Shown here: piece by piece, positions 17,366 through 25,367 of the stretch | Position numbering within the stretch: the stretch's first letter is position 1 | How the letters are laid out: each line of letters opens with the position of its first letter | Source: Prevotella sp. | GTDB lineage: Bacteria > Bacteroidota > Bacteroidia > Bacteroidales > Bacteroidaceae | DNA: 42,899 bases | Assembly (NCBI GenBank): GCA_017476785.1 | Contig: JAFUZD010000115.1 | Coordinates: 1-42,899 of the forward strand | Direction: 5' to 3' | Position numbers and translations under genes: made by a program | The notes under the pieces: model-generated | The model's input: only the letters and a program-made list of their open reading frames with translations | Told to the model about the DNA's origin: nothing | Databases searched by the model: none

Positions 17366-18183
17366 AGTCCATCAGCATCATCATACCGACCTACAAGCCA
17401 CAGGACTTCCTGCGGCAATGCATTCTTTCCATAGCTCAGCAGACACTGGACCATCGGCTGTTTGAGGTCATCATCGTACTCAACGGATGTGAAGAGCCCT
17501 ATCTCACGCAAGTGAGAGAATGGGCCGAGACAGCATTCCACGACATAGAATTCCGCCTCATCCATACCCACCAGCCGGGAGTATCCAATGCACGCAATCT
17601 GGCCATCGATGCCTCTGTCGGCCAATACATATGTCTGATTGACGACGACGACTGGATTTCGCCCGACTATCTGAAAGTGATGCTCGGATATGCATCTGCC
17701 GACAGCATCACTGTATCCGACGTTCAGAACCATTATGACGACCCGAACGTGATTGACCCGGACAATGCCTATCTATCCCGTGCATACCATCAGTTCAAAG
17801 CGGCAGAGCGCATATCCATACTGAAAGGGAAGAGCTTCCTTTCCTCGTCCTGCTGCAAGCTGATTCCCCGCACCGTTGTCGGCAACTTCCGGTTCGACAC
17901 TAAATTCAAGCAGAGTGAGGATGCACTCTTTATGGCCGCCATCAGCAAAAACATTGCTCACGTCATTATTGCGCCCCCCGATGCCGTCTATTATCGCCGC
18001 ATCTGGCCATCATCAGCCGGCCGGTCCTCCTACTCCATTTGGCAACGCTTCTGCCAGATGATGCGTCTCAGCAAGGCATTCCTGCGTATCTGGCTGTCGG
18101 ACATACGCCATTACAGCGCCCCATTCTTTGCCAATCGGGTCGCTGCCGCCATCAAGCGCTTCTTCCTGTTCTGGGGAAAATAG
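17362..18183 (+). CDS. GT2 glycosyltransferase
   Basis: A 273-residue GT-A enzyme starting MKSISIIIPTYKPQDFLRQC, with the nucleotide-binding strand VIIVLNGCEEP, the HQPGVSNARNLAIDASVGQY segment and the metal-binding IDDDDWISPDY. The C-terminal half is basic and aromatic and may contact membrane or lipid carrier. A longer frame starts at 17296 inside the previous gene, but the family start MKSISIII and the 4-base overlap support 17362. It is the last gene of the forward transcript before the reverse-oriented pair. Confidence 0.88.
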   Translation: MKSISIIIPTYKPQDFLRQCILSIAQQTLDHRLFEVIIVLNGCEEPYLTQVREWAETAFHDIEFRLIHTHQPGVSNARNLAIDASVGQYICLIDDDDWISPDYLKVMLGYASADSITVSDVQNHYDDPNVIDPDNAYLSRAYHQFKAAERISILKGKSFLSSSCCKLIPRTVVGNFRFDTKFKQSEDALFMAAISKNIAHVIIAPPDAVYYRRIWPSSAGRSSYSIWQRFCQMMRLSKAFLRIWLSDIRHYSAPFFANRVAAAIKRFFLFWGK

Positions 18184-18200
18184 AAGAGACTCCCTACTTC

Positions 18201-18962
18201 CTACTTTCTGAAGACGGAGGGGAAATGCGTCAGCAGGAACTGACGCACACGATGCTTCCATCCCCAATCGCGCCACGACCCGTCGCACCAGTGCATCAAA
18301 TAGGAATCGGGCGTGCGTGTAGCGGCATTGCCTGCCAATACGGACGAGGGAAAGACGACCATATTCTCCTCCAGCCGTTGCAACTGGTCAACGTACCGGA
18401 ATCCGTGGGGATATAGCAGCCGGGCCATAATGCTGGGATTAATCTCGTCCTCGAACAGCGTGCCGTCGGGACGGATGAAGTGGCGCGTGCCAAAGAAGTC
18501 CATACATTCCTTTACGAAGCTGTTCCCCTCTACTGCCCCATAGGCCGCAGCCAACAAGCCTATTCCTGCAACAGACGTGCCCTGCTGCAAAGGATTTCCC
18601 TGTTCATCGACCTGAAATCGTCCTGCCGTATCATATATTTCTGGATGCAGCTCCACCGCCGTAAAGAAATCATAGTGCAGGAAGTCGTCAAAAGGCTTAT
18701 AGGCCATTACGTCCGTATCCAGATAGATTCCTCCCTCAGTATAAACAGCATAATGCCGGATGTAATCAGAGGCCAAAGACCATTTCTTCTTTTCCAGAGC
18801 CTCTTTCACCCATACCACTGAGTCGACGTCAAAGTTGTTTTCGTCCCATCGCTTCAGTTGGTAGTCGGGCATCACCCGTTTCCAGCTATCTATGCAGCGG
18901 CTTACTGACGGCGAATACTTTCCGCCGCCCAGCCAGACAAAATGTATCGTCTTAGGTATCAT
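18201..18962 (-). CDS. GT32-type glycosyltransferase (OCH1-like)
   Basis: A 253-residue enzyme starting MIPKTIHFVWLGGGKYSPSV, the characteristic opening of glycosyltransferase family 32 (capsular polysaccharide synthesis/OCH1-like). The DxD motif is in GIYLDTDVMAYKPFDDF, preceded by ALEKKKWSLASDYIRHYAVY. It is oriented against the rest of the exopolysaccharide operon and meets the preceding glycosyltransferase tail to tail with a 17-base gap. No -7 box is seen in the 51 bases before it, so it may be read from the promoter of the DUF6078 gene upstream. Confidence 0.88.
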   Translation of the reverse strand: MIPKTIHFVWLGGGKYSPSVSRCIDSWKRVMPDYQLKRWDENNFDVDSVVWVKEALEKKKWSLASDYIRHYAVYTEGGIYLDTDVMAYKPFDDFLHYDFFTAVELHPEIYDTAGRFQVDEQGNPLQQGTSVAGIGLLAAAYGAVEGNSFVKECMDFFGTRHFIRPDGTLFEDEINPSIMARLLYPHGFRYVDQLQRLEENMVVFPSSVLAGNAATRTPDSYLMHWCDGSWRDWGWKHRVRQFLLTHFPSVFRK

Positions 18963-19013
18963 ATAATATATCTGCGCATTTATTCTTTATTGTTTCATAT
19001 CATTTCTTCCCGT

Positions 19014-19466
19014 TCACCACTGCCAGTCGTCCTCCCAGCCATCGTAGCGGGGCTCGGCCGTCCAGCCGCAGTGGCGACAGAGAGCGACGAGGTCGGCCTG
19101 CATAGCGGGCGGAATGAGGCGCCGCCCGTTGTGATACTGGTAGTATATGGTGCGCCCGTAGCGGCCGATGAGGGCATTCTTGATGTCGTGCTCCATACGG
19201 CGGGGCATATCATTGTAGAAGTGCTTCAGCCCACGTGCCATCTTGCACTTGACGGCTTTGCGATAGTGGTGGCAGCTGCCGTCGGCAGTCTGTGGGTGGC
19301 GGGGATTGATGCTGACAATGCTCTGCTGGTCTGTCGGTGCATAGCGGCCTGCGAGCCAGCGCAGGCACTGCCTGTGCAGCGGGCAGCTGTCGACAAAGCA
19401 AAGCAGATAGTGAGGCACTTGGGCGCGAAACGCCGTCTCGTTCTGCTGGATTTGTTTCTCTGTCAT
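19014..19466 (-). CDS. DUF6078 family protein
   Basis: A 150-residue cytoplasmic protein matching the Bacteroidota family I know as DUF6078: an early Cys cluster (CFVDSCPLHRQCLRWLAG), the INPRHPQTADGSCHHYRKAV segment, then MARGLKHFYNDMP, GRYGRTIYYQYHNGRRLIPP and a tail ending YDGWEDDWQW. Conserved Cys and His residues suggest metal binding, but no function is established. The frame stays open upstream to 19706 through low-quality sequence. The promoter box at 19513-19521 and the family's length support the ATG at 19466. Confidence 0.8.
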   Translation of the reverse strand: MTEKQIQQNETAFRAQVPHYLLCFVDSCPLHRQCLRWLAGRYAPTDQQSIVSINPRHPQTADGSCHHYRKAVKCKMARGLKHFYNDMPRRMEHDIKNALIGRYGRTIYYQYHNGRRLIPPAMQADLVALCRHCGWTAEPRYDGWEDDWQW

Positions 19467-19512
19467 TTTCGTGTTCTTGTTTAATGATGGTACTCTGATT
19501 ATTAAGCTGACT

Positions 19513-19521
19513 GCAAAGATA
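19513..19521 (-). promoter_or_regulatory. -7 promoter box for DUF6078/GT32
   Basis: TATCTTTGC on the minus strand, about 46 bases before the ATG at 19466. It is the only box found for both reverse-oriented genes. Confidence 0.55.
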
Positions 19522-19606
19522 ATCAATTCAGAAGCGTTTTGCAAACTTTTAAGGGGAATTTTTTCGCGCTTGCGTCCGTGGCGCAGGCCGTTTATTTTTG
19601 GCGCGC

Positions 19607-19680
19607 AAACAAGCAGTTTGCAGCACAGAAACAAGCAGTTTGCAGTACGGAAACAAACTGTTTGCGCCACAAAAACAAAT
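19607..19680. repeat. 22-bp tandem repeat, about 3.4 units
   Basis: Units at 19607-19628, 19629-19650 and 19651-19672 and a partial unit to 19680 follow the pattern AAACAAGCAGTTTGCAG plus 5 bases. The first two differ at only two positions; the third has diverged. Each unit contains a short inverted repeat (CAAAC/GTTTG), so DNA or RNA could form small hairpins. It lies in the 390-base gap between divergent promoters, and no coding frame is supported there. Confidence 0.75.
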
Positions 19681-19832
19681 CCAGACAGGCAGCCCCGCTG
19701 CCGCAATGTGGCCCAAGCGAGGCACTGCGGGGCACTGACGGAAGGGCAGAACGGCGCGCCCTGCGGGCATCAGGCAGAGGCAGGACAGAAAGAAATCAAC
19801 AGGGAATAGGGCGATTTTCGGAAAATATGTTG

Positions 19833-19841
19833 TACCTTTGC
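19833..19841 (+). promoter_or_regulatory. -7 promoter box of the GT2 gene at 19861
   Basis: TACCTTTGC, about 20 bases before the ATG at 19861. The transcript leader would be only about 13 bases, which rules out the upstream in-frame start. Confidence 0.55.
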
Positions 19842-19860
19842 AGCCAAATTGCAAACAGAG

Positions 19861-20661
19861 ATGACAGACGCACTGGTTTCGATCATAATGCCCACCTACA
19901 ATGCGGGCCGCTTCATAGCGGACAGCATTGAGAGCATATTGGCCCAGACCTATCCCCACTGGGAGCTGCTCATCACTGACGACCACTCCACCGACCCACT
20001 GACGCTGGACACGCTGCGCCGCTACGAAAAGCAGGACGGGCGCATCAATGTGGTCTACCTCACGGAAAACCGCGGACCGGGCTACTCGCGCAACAAGTCG
20101 ATAGAGCGGGCTGCAGGGCGATACATTGCCTTTTGCGACGGCGACGACTGCTGGATGCCCGACAAGCTGGAGCGACAGCTGGCCTATATGGAGGAGCAGC
20201 AGTGCGCACTGTGCTATGCGTCGTACATCCTACGCGACGAGAACGATACCGACCGGGGCATCGTCATCGCTCCGAAGCAGATTACGCTCCGGCAGCTGAA
20301 GCACGACAACAAAGTGGGCTGTCTGACTGCGGTCTACGACACCAAGCGGCTGGGGCAGAAATACTTTATGCCGGCTCTGCGCAAGCGACAGGACTGGGCG
20401 CTGTTTCTCAACATCCTGAAGCAGTGCGGAACGGCCTGCGCCATCACCGACCCACTGGCCTACTACCGCATCCGCCAGCAGTCGGTGTCGAGCAACAAGC
20501 TCGGACTCATCAAATACAACGTGCTGGTCTATCAGAAAGTATTCGGCTATTCGCCGCTGAAAGCGCGCCTCTACTTCACTTTCATCTTCCTGCCTACGCA
20601 CTTCTGGAAACTGCTGCGCAGACAGATTGACAGCTGGCGTTTCTTGAGAAAGAAAAAATAA
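19861..20661 (+). CDS. GT2 glycosyltransferase
   Basis: A 266-residue GT-A enzyme starting MTDALVSIIMPTYNAGRFIA, with DDHSTDPLTLDTL, the NRGPGYSRNKSIERAAGRYI segment, and metal-binding FCDGDDCWMPDKLE. The later QDWALFLNILKQCG is the acceptor-side (ED-like) motif. It resembles EpsE/WfgS-type sugar transferases of exopolysaccharide loci. It has its own promoter and is followed after 77 bases by the initiating transferase. Confidence 0.9.
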   Translation: MTDALVSIIMPTYNAGRFIADSIESILAQTYPHWELLITDDHSTDPLTLDTLRRYEKQDGRINVVYLTENRGPGYSRNKSIERAAGRYIAFCDGDDCWMPDKLERQLAYMEEQQCALCYASYILRDENDTDRGIVIAPKQITLRQLKHDNKVGCLTAVYDTKRLGQKYFMPALRKRQDWALFLNILKQCGTACAITDPLAYYRIRQQSVSSNKLGLIKYNVLVYQKVFGYSPLKARLYFTFIFLPTHFWKLLRRQIDSWRFLRKKK

Positions 20662-20665
20662 ATGA

Positions 20666-20722
20666 GTTTTTTATTCACTCGCGTGCAATAAAACGGAGGT
20701 ATCTGCGTTTTGAATAAAAAAC
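20666..20722. repeat. 12-bp inverted repeat before the phosphoglycosyl transferase
   Basis: GTTTTTTATTCA at 20666-20677 is exactly complementary to TGAATAAAAAAC at 20711-20722. In RNA it would fold as a stem with a 33-base loop. It lies between two genes of the same direction with no clear -7 box, so it may act as an attenuator, a weak terminator or an RNA-stability element. Confidence 0.55.
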
Positions 20723-20738
20723 GTATTCTACGATTCGA

Positions 20739-21371
20739 ATGACCCGAACAACAGATACCCCTTATATAGACGACGGAATGAACGAATTTGAGCGCAACGT
20801 AAAAAGGATTACCGACCTCATCGTGGCCTTGATATGTCTCGTTGTCTTTTCGCCGCTATTCCTCATCTGCTACATTGCCATCAAGCGCGAGGACGGCGGA
20901 CCAGCCATCTTCAAGCAGGAACGCATAGGACGCTTCGGGCGGCCATTCTATATCTATAAGTTCCGCTCAATGCGCGTAGACGCCGAGAAAGACGGCCCTG
21001 CGCTGTATCAGCACGAGAACGACAAGCGAATGACGAAGGTCGGCAAATTCCTGCGCGACCACCATCTGGACGAGCTGCCGCAATTGTGGAACGTGGTGAA
21101 GGGCGATATGGCTTTCGTGGGACCGCGGCATGAACGGAAATACTACATCGACCAGATTATCGAGCGCGACCCGCGCTACGTGTATCTCTATCAGATTCGG
21201 CCGGGCGTAACGTCGTACGCTACGCTGTACAACGGCTACACGGACACGATAGAAAAGATGCTGCGCCGACTGGAGCTGGACCTCTACTACTTGGAGCACC
21301 GCTCGTGGTGGTTTGACATCAAGACGCTGGCGATGACGTTCATCGGCATCGTGTTCGGAAAGAAATTCTAA
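20739..21371 (+). CDS. Initiating undecaprenyl-phosphate phosphoglycosyl transferase
   Basis: A 210-residue monotopic phosphoglycosyl transferase (bacterial sugar transferase family) that moves a sugar-1-phosphate onto undecaprenyl phosphate, the first step of repeat-unit synthesis. It has one N-terminal membrane segment (DLIVALICLVVFSPLFLICYIAI), the GPAIFKQERIGRFGRPFYIY stretch, the YKFRSMR motif, the catalytic Asp-Glu in DHHLDELPQLWNVVKGDMAF, and VGPRHE. It lacks the N-terminal helices of WbaP/WcaJ, so it is a minimal PglC-sized form. A second possible start is ATG 20778 (MNEFERN), which would still keep the whole domain. Confidence 0.92.
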   Translation: MTRTTDTPYIDDGMNEFERNVKRITDLIVALICLVVFSPLFLICYIAIKREDGGPAIFKQERIGRFGRPFYIYKFRSMRVDAEKDGPALYQHENDKRMTKVGKFLRDHHLDELPQLWNVVKGDMAFVGPRHERKYYIDQIIERDPRYVYLYQIRPGVTSYATLYNGYTDTIEKMLRRLELDLYYLEHRSWWFDIKTLAMTFIGIVFGKKF

Positions 21372-21391
21372 TCGGGACTTCTTACTTCTCC

Positions 21392-21835
21392 TTAATACTT
21401 ACGGAAGTGATAGCGGTACTGGCGGTTGTTGAGTACCATCTTCTTGCCGGTCAGCGTCTCAATGCCGAAGCGCTGGTCCAGCTCCTCAAAGCCGAAGGCA
21501 CCTAAATAGTCGTCAGTATGCTCAGTCTTGACATCGCCGGCGGCACGATTGTCGTAGTAGGGGTCGGTGATGATGAGCGAGTCGCGGGTATGGTCGAAGT
21601 GATAGAACACGCCTTTGAAAAGCTGGTTGCGATAGTCCTTCAGATAGGCCAAGTGCATCTGCACGCTGAGAAACAGCAGGGAGTCGCGCATATCGGCCGT
21701 ACCGCCGGTACGCAGTGTGTCCAGTGCCTGCAGTTGCCACATTCCGTCGAGGTCGCCGTTGTCAGATGTCTCGAACACGCTGCACGACGCGGCAACGAGT
21801 GCCGAAAGCATTACGCCACATATCAGTCTCTTCAT
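21392..21835 (-). CDS. Lipocalin-like lipoprotein
   Basis: A 147-residue lipoprotein: signal MKRLICGVMLSALVAASCS with a lipobox-type Ala-Ala-Ser-Cys at residues 15-18. The mature sequence has the strand-rich pattern and DGMWQLQALDTL opening seen in small lipocalin-like proteins of Bacteroidota. The ligand is unknown. Its ATG overlaps the stop of the Wzi-type gene by 4 bases, so it is translated together with Wzi and may assist surface attachment or assembly of the polysaccharide. Confidence 0.72.
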   Translation of the reverse strand: MKRLICGVMLSALVAASCSVFETSDNGDLDGMWQLQALDTLRTGGTADMRDSLLFLSVQMHLAYLKDYRNQLFKGVFYHFDHTRDSLIITDPYYDNRAAGDVKTEHTDDYLGAFGFEELDQRFGIETLTGKKMVLNNRQYRYHFRKY

Positions 21836-23415
21836 CTCTTCTTCTTGATTAAGTTCTTCACCAGTCCGCGCTTGACGACGGTCAGCTGCACACCGCTGTT
21901 CTTTCCATAGGTCTTGCCCCAGTCGGCTCCCACGGCAGCCGCCACCGACCAGCCGAAGAGCGCAGAGCTCTCGGGGAAGGTGTAGGTGGCCTCAGCCATC
22001 AGGTGCTGGCTGTTTTGCGGATTGGCAAAGGGCGCATCGTAAGTACCGAAACCGCGCTGGAGCGTAGCCAAGAGGCGATAGTGCAGATAGTAGGAGGGGT
22101 CGCCGGCCAGTCCGAGGTGGAAGGCATAGAAGCGGTTGTTCTCCATTTTTATCTGCCCGTCGGCGTTGTAGAGCGGCGAGCGGTAGAGCGGGTTACCCAT
22201 CACCTGCCCCCAGTGCTGCCAGCCTGTGTACAGATAATGGTTGTAGTAGTTGTCCAGCCCCGTCAGCTGGTCGCTGAAGCTGGGCGTATGGTCGTGGTAG
22301 ACGGCTCCGCTCTGATACTTGGTGTAGATGTATTCGAAGAGCAGGTTGTTCAGCCACTTGGCTTCCTTCAGCCGCAGGTCCACGCCGAGCATCATATCCT
22401 TTAGGTCGTAGAGCATTATCTTGCGCTTCTTGAAGCGGTTCCAGTTCTCGCCCTCGTCGTATCCGGTCCAGCCCGTCTGCAGCATTGCAGAGTGGTCTTC
22501 AAAGAAGTGCTCGCCATAGATGCCGAGATACCAGCGGTCGTAGTCGAAGTTGAGACGGAACATCCAGCTGCCCAGATGGTTGCCGGCAGCGTTCTTGTAA
22601 TCGGTTTCTACCACGTCGCCGCCACCGGGAACCAGTGCTTTCACCATACCCTTCAGCCCGCCCTGATTCTGAATGACGCTGGCCGAGCCCTGACCGTCTG
22701 GGATATAGGACGAACCGCCGAACTGGCAGGCCATCTCCAAGCCGAGCTCGAGCGAGACGGGGTAGAAACGGTAGCTGTTGCCAATGCGGACGTAGCCGGC
22801 CTTACTGTGATAGAGCGTGCCCTCGGTGTACTTGCTCTGCTGCTGGGTGAAGTGTTTCTGCCACTTGTCGTCGGTGGTCTTGCCGTAAGCGATATGGCCT
22901 TTCAGACTGACCCATCCGTTGGTGAACGGCAGGGCGTAATAGTCGCGCAGGGCCAGCCGCAGCTGCGGAACGGGACGCGCATTGATGCCCAGCGTCTGCG
23001 AACCGGTGCTCAGCTGCTGGTTCTTCAGCTCCAGCGGATACTGCTTGGCGCCGACGGTGAGCACGCCTTTCAGCCAGCGTCCCTCGGCATAGGCCTGCTG
23101 AACGATGAGCCGGCTGGTGTTGTGGTAGGCCACCGCCACGTCCAACCCGTAGCCTACGCCCCACTTACGGTCGGCATCGAACGTGAGCGGACGCTCCACG
23201 GCCGCCCGCAGATAGCCATTCTCCGTCTCGAGCGAGCTCAGGCCGTAGCGGTTGGCGTTGAGCCAAAGCGGTGTGTGGTCGCCCTGCGAGAGCGTCCCCT
23301 GCAGCTCCACGCTGTATGCGAGGCTGTCGGTCAGCGTGCGCCGGTTCTCCTGCGCCAAGACCGGCAGGCTACACATTATTATATATAATATGGCGGCAAT
23401 ATGTCTCATTCTCAT
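21832..23415 (-). CDS. Wzi-type capsule assembly outer-membrane protein
   Basis: About 527 residues starting MRMRHIAAILYIIMCSLPVLA, a signal peptide. The mature protein is a beta-barrel pattern with many alternating aromatic strands (HTPLWLNANRYGLSS, WMFRLNFDYDRWYLGIYGEH, LNNLLFEYIYTKYQSG), characteristic of Wzi family proteins that hold polymer at the cell surface. The in-frame start at 23478 lies before the promoter box; ATG 23415 (or 23409) fits. It faces the initiating transferase gene tail to tail and closes the exopolysaccharide locus. Confidence 0.85.
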   Translation of the reverse strand: MRMRHIAAILYIIMCSLPVLAQENRRTLTDSLAYSVELQGTLSQGDHTPLWLNANRYGLSSLETENGYLRAAVERPLTFDADRKWGVGYGLDVAVAYHNTSRLIVQQAYAEGRWLKGVLTVGAKQYPLELKNQQLSTGSQTLGINARPVPQLRLALRDYYALPFTNGWVSLKGHIAYGKTTDDKWQKHFTQQQSKYTEGTLYHSKAGYVRIGNSYRFYPVSLELGLEMACQFGGSSYIPDGQGSASVIQNQGGLKGMVKALVPGGGDVVETDYKNAAGNHLGSWMFRLNFDYDRWYLGIYGEHFFEDHSAMLQTGWTGYDEGENWNRFKKRKIMLYDLKDMMLGVDLRLKEAKWLNNLLFEYIYTKYQSGAVYHDHTPSFSDQLTGLDNYYNHYLYTGWQHWGQVMGNPLYRSPLYNADGQIKMENNRFYAFHLGLAGDPSYYLHYRLLATLQRGFGTYDAPFANPQNSQHLMAEATYTFPESSALFGWSVAAAVGADWGKTYGKNSGVQLTVVKRGLVKNLIKKKR

Positions 23416-23452
23416 TTCTCCATCAAGCCCCCAAACAACGGGCTCTCCGCGT

Positions 23453-23461
23453 GCAAAGATA
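23453..23461 (-). promoter_or_regulatory. -7 promoter box of the wzi/lipoprotein operon
   Basis: TATCTTTGC on the minus strand, about 38 bases before ATG 23415. Confidence 0.55.
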
Positions 23462-23605
23462 ACGCTTTTTTCTGACAAACGACGTGATTGTAGGGATTTT
23501 CCCCCACCCGATTAGGGAAAATCCTTTGTGACGCTGAAAAAAAATGCGTTCCTTTGCATCAGAGATAATGAAACCAATGTTGAACGAACCAAAATACTTA
23601 CAGCA

Positions 23606-24748
23606 ATGAAGAAGATGATGATAGCCCTGATGGCAATGCTGACGATAGCAGCTACGGCCAACGCAATGAGTTACGAGCAGGCACGCAACGAAGCACTGTT
23701 CCTGACGGACAAGATGGCCTACGAGCTGAACCTGACCGACGAGCAGTATGAGGCTGTTTACGAAATCAACCTCGACTACCTGATGGGGGTGACCAGCTAC
23801 GACGACGTGTACGGTGCCTACTGGGACCAGCGCAATCTGGATATGAGCTATGTGCTGCTCAGCTGGCAGCTGGAGGCTTTCCGCGCAGCCACCTACTTCT
23901 ACCGCCCGCTCTACTGGGATGCCGGCTACTGGCACTTCGGAGTGTACGCCCGCTACCCGCGCCGCGACTACTTCTTCTTCGGACGGCCGGCCTTCTACGC
24001 CTCCTACCGTGGCGGACACAGCTGGCATATGAACGGCGGACGCAGCTGGTATCACGCACGCCGTGACCACTTCCGCCCCGCTCCCGGCCACCATCATTTC
24101 GGAATGCGCGACGGATGGAACCGAGGCGACTTCCGCGGCGGACGGGTAAACCCGGGACACCACAGCTCAACACGCACCACCGTGCACAACAACGGACGCC
24201 CCAACCCTAACGGCGGAATGAACCACGGCAACGGCGGATTCGGCCACAACAACGGACGCGGCAGTTTCGGAGCCAGCCGTAACAATGGAGGCGGGCAGCC
24301 CAACCAGCAGCCGGCAGGCGGCGGACAGCACTCGTTCGGCGGCGGCGGACAGCAGCACAACGGAGGGATGAACGGCGGCAGCGTGAGCAACAGCAACGTG
24401 ATGCAGCGTCAGAGCTCCGTCAGCCAGCAGCGCCAAAGCTCCTTCGGGGCACGCAGCAACGGCTCGGTCAACCAGCAGCACCTCAGCGGCTCGCAGCGTC
24501 AGAGCTCGTTCAGCCAGCAGCGTCAGAGCTCGTTCAGTGCACCGCGCAGCAATGGCAACGTGCAGCGCAGCAACAGCAGCTCATTCAGTGCACCGCGCAG
24601 CAGCGGCAACGTGCAGCGCAGCAACAGCAGTTCGTTCAGCGCACCGCGCAACAGCTCGCACAGCAGCTCGTTCAGCGGCGGCAGCCACAGCAATAGCAGC
24701 CGCTCGTCGGGTGGCAGCCACGGAGGCGGATTCGGCCGGCACAGATAA
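23606..24748 (+). CDS. Secreted low-complexity protein with Spy/LTxxQ-like N-terminus
   Basis: About 380 residues: signal peptide MKKMMIALMAMLTIAATANA, then a short helical domain with LNLTDEQYEAVYEIN, which resembles the LTxxQ motif of Spy/CpxP-type periplasmic proteins. An aromatic, Arg/His-rich region follows (YWHFGVYARYPRRDYFFFGR), then a long tail of Gly, Asn, Gln, Ser and His. The tail contains DNA-level repeats (see 24527-24655). Low-complexity tails of this kind usually mean an extended or adhesive surface region, but no function is known. A start at 23528 is possible in frame; the signal peptide supports 23606. A weaker promoter box (TTCCTTTGC, about 23549) precedes it. Confidence 0.75.
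   Translation: MKKMMIALMAMLTIAATANAMSYEQARNEALFLTDKMAYELNLTDEQYEAVYEINLDYLMGVTSYDDVYGAYWDQRNLDMSYVLLSWQLEAFRAATYFYRPLYWDAGYWHFGVYARYPRRDYFFFGRPAFYASYRGGHSWHMNGGRSWYHARRDHFRPAPGHHHFGMRDGWNRGDFRGGRVNPGHHSSTRTTVHNNGRPNPNGGMNHGNGGFGHNNGRGSFGASRNNGGGQPNQQPAGGGQHSFGGGGQQHNGGMNGGSVSNSNVMQRQSSVSQQRQSSFGARSNGSVNQQHLSGSQRQSSFSQQRQSSFSAPRSNGNVQRSNSSSFSAPRSSGNVQRSNSSSFSAPRNSSHSSSFSGGSHSNSSRSSGGSHGGGFGRHR
24527..24655 (+). repeat. 51-bp in-frame tandem repeat, about 2.5 units
   Basis: Units at 24527-24577 and 24578-24628 and a partial unit at 24629-24655 encode SSFSAPRS(N/S)GNVQRSNS. They are nearly identical at DNA level, so copy number could change by replication slippage while keeping the reading frame. 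Confidence 0.8.
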
Positions 24749-24787
24749 GACAAGACACAAAAGATGGTAAAGAGCATAAAGACGATG

Positions 24788-24820
24788 AAGGGGGCAGACC
24801 AAGTACAGGTCTGCCCCCTT
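24788..24820. terminator. Bidirectional terminator hairpin
   Basis: A perfect 13-bp stem (AAGGGGGCAGACC at 24788-24800, complement at 24808-24820) has a 7-base loop and short A/T runs on both sides. It lies between two convergent genes. Confidence 0.75.
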
Positions 24821-24829
24821 TCCGTATGC

Positions 24830-25342
24830 TTACAGCTCGAGGATGCGCACCTCGGCATTCCCCATCCTCGCTATCTGGTTCATCGGCTTGCCGTAATAGA
24901 CGGCTTGGATGGCTTTATTGATGATGCCGTGACCCACGGCCAGCACGCGCTGCCCGGGATAATGCCTGCACACATAGTCGATAAAGGACCGCGCGCGTGC
25001 CATCAGTGCCTCGAGCGACTCGATATCGTCGGGCCAGACAGCCTCTTTCAGGTCGGGGATGTAACGCCCTGTAAACCCGCCCCAGTCGCGTTCGCGAAGC
25101 AGCGGTGTCGTAGCGACGGGCAGCCCGTGGGACTCGGCAATGATGGCTGCCGTATCGACAGCCCGCTTCAGGTCGCTGGCCACAAAGGCATCGATGGACT
25201 CGGCGGCCAGCTGCTCGCGCAGCTGGATGGCCTGCTGACGGCCGTGCTCGTTCAGCGCGCCCTGCGTCTGTCCCTGCATTATCTGGCGTGCATTGTCCAC
25301 GGTCTCACCGTGGCGCACCAAGTAGAGAGTGGTCTTTTTCAT
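24830..25342 (-). CDS. Histidine phosphatase family protein
   Basis: A 170-residue enzyme of the phosphoglycerate-mutase/histidine phosphatase superfamily. The phosphorylated His is in LVRHGETVDN (Arg10-His11-Gly12-Glu13), the acid residue lies near RERDWGGFTGR, and the second His is in VLAVGHGIINKAI. It hydrolyses a small phosphorylated metabolite; the specific substrate (for example 2-phosphoglycerate, a cobalamin intermediate or a nucleotide) cannot be decided. The start MKKTTLYL is fixed by the family. A -7 box ends only 4 bases before this ATG, so the mRNA may be almost leaderless. Confidence 0.88.
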   Translation of the reverse strand: MKKTTLYLVRHGETVDNARQIMQGQTQGALNEHGRQQAIQLREQLAAESIDAFVASDLKRAVDTAAIIAESHGLPVATTPLLRERDWGGFTGRYIPDLKEAVWPDDIESLEALMARARSFIDYVCRHYPGQRVLAVGHGIINKAIQAVYYGKPMNQIARMGNAEVRILEL

Positions 25343-25346
25343 CGGT

Positions 25347-25355
25347 GCAAAGTTA
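25347..25355 (-). promoter_or_regulatory. -7 promoter box of the histidine phosphatase (near-leaderless)
   Basis: TAACTTTGC on the minus strand, with only ACCG between the box and the ATG. If transcription starts the usual few bases after the box, the leader is 0-2 bases. Confidence 0.5.
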
Positions 25356-25367
25356 GGCACCATCCCT

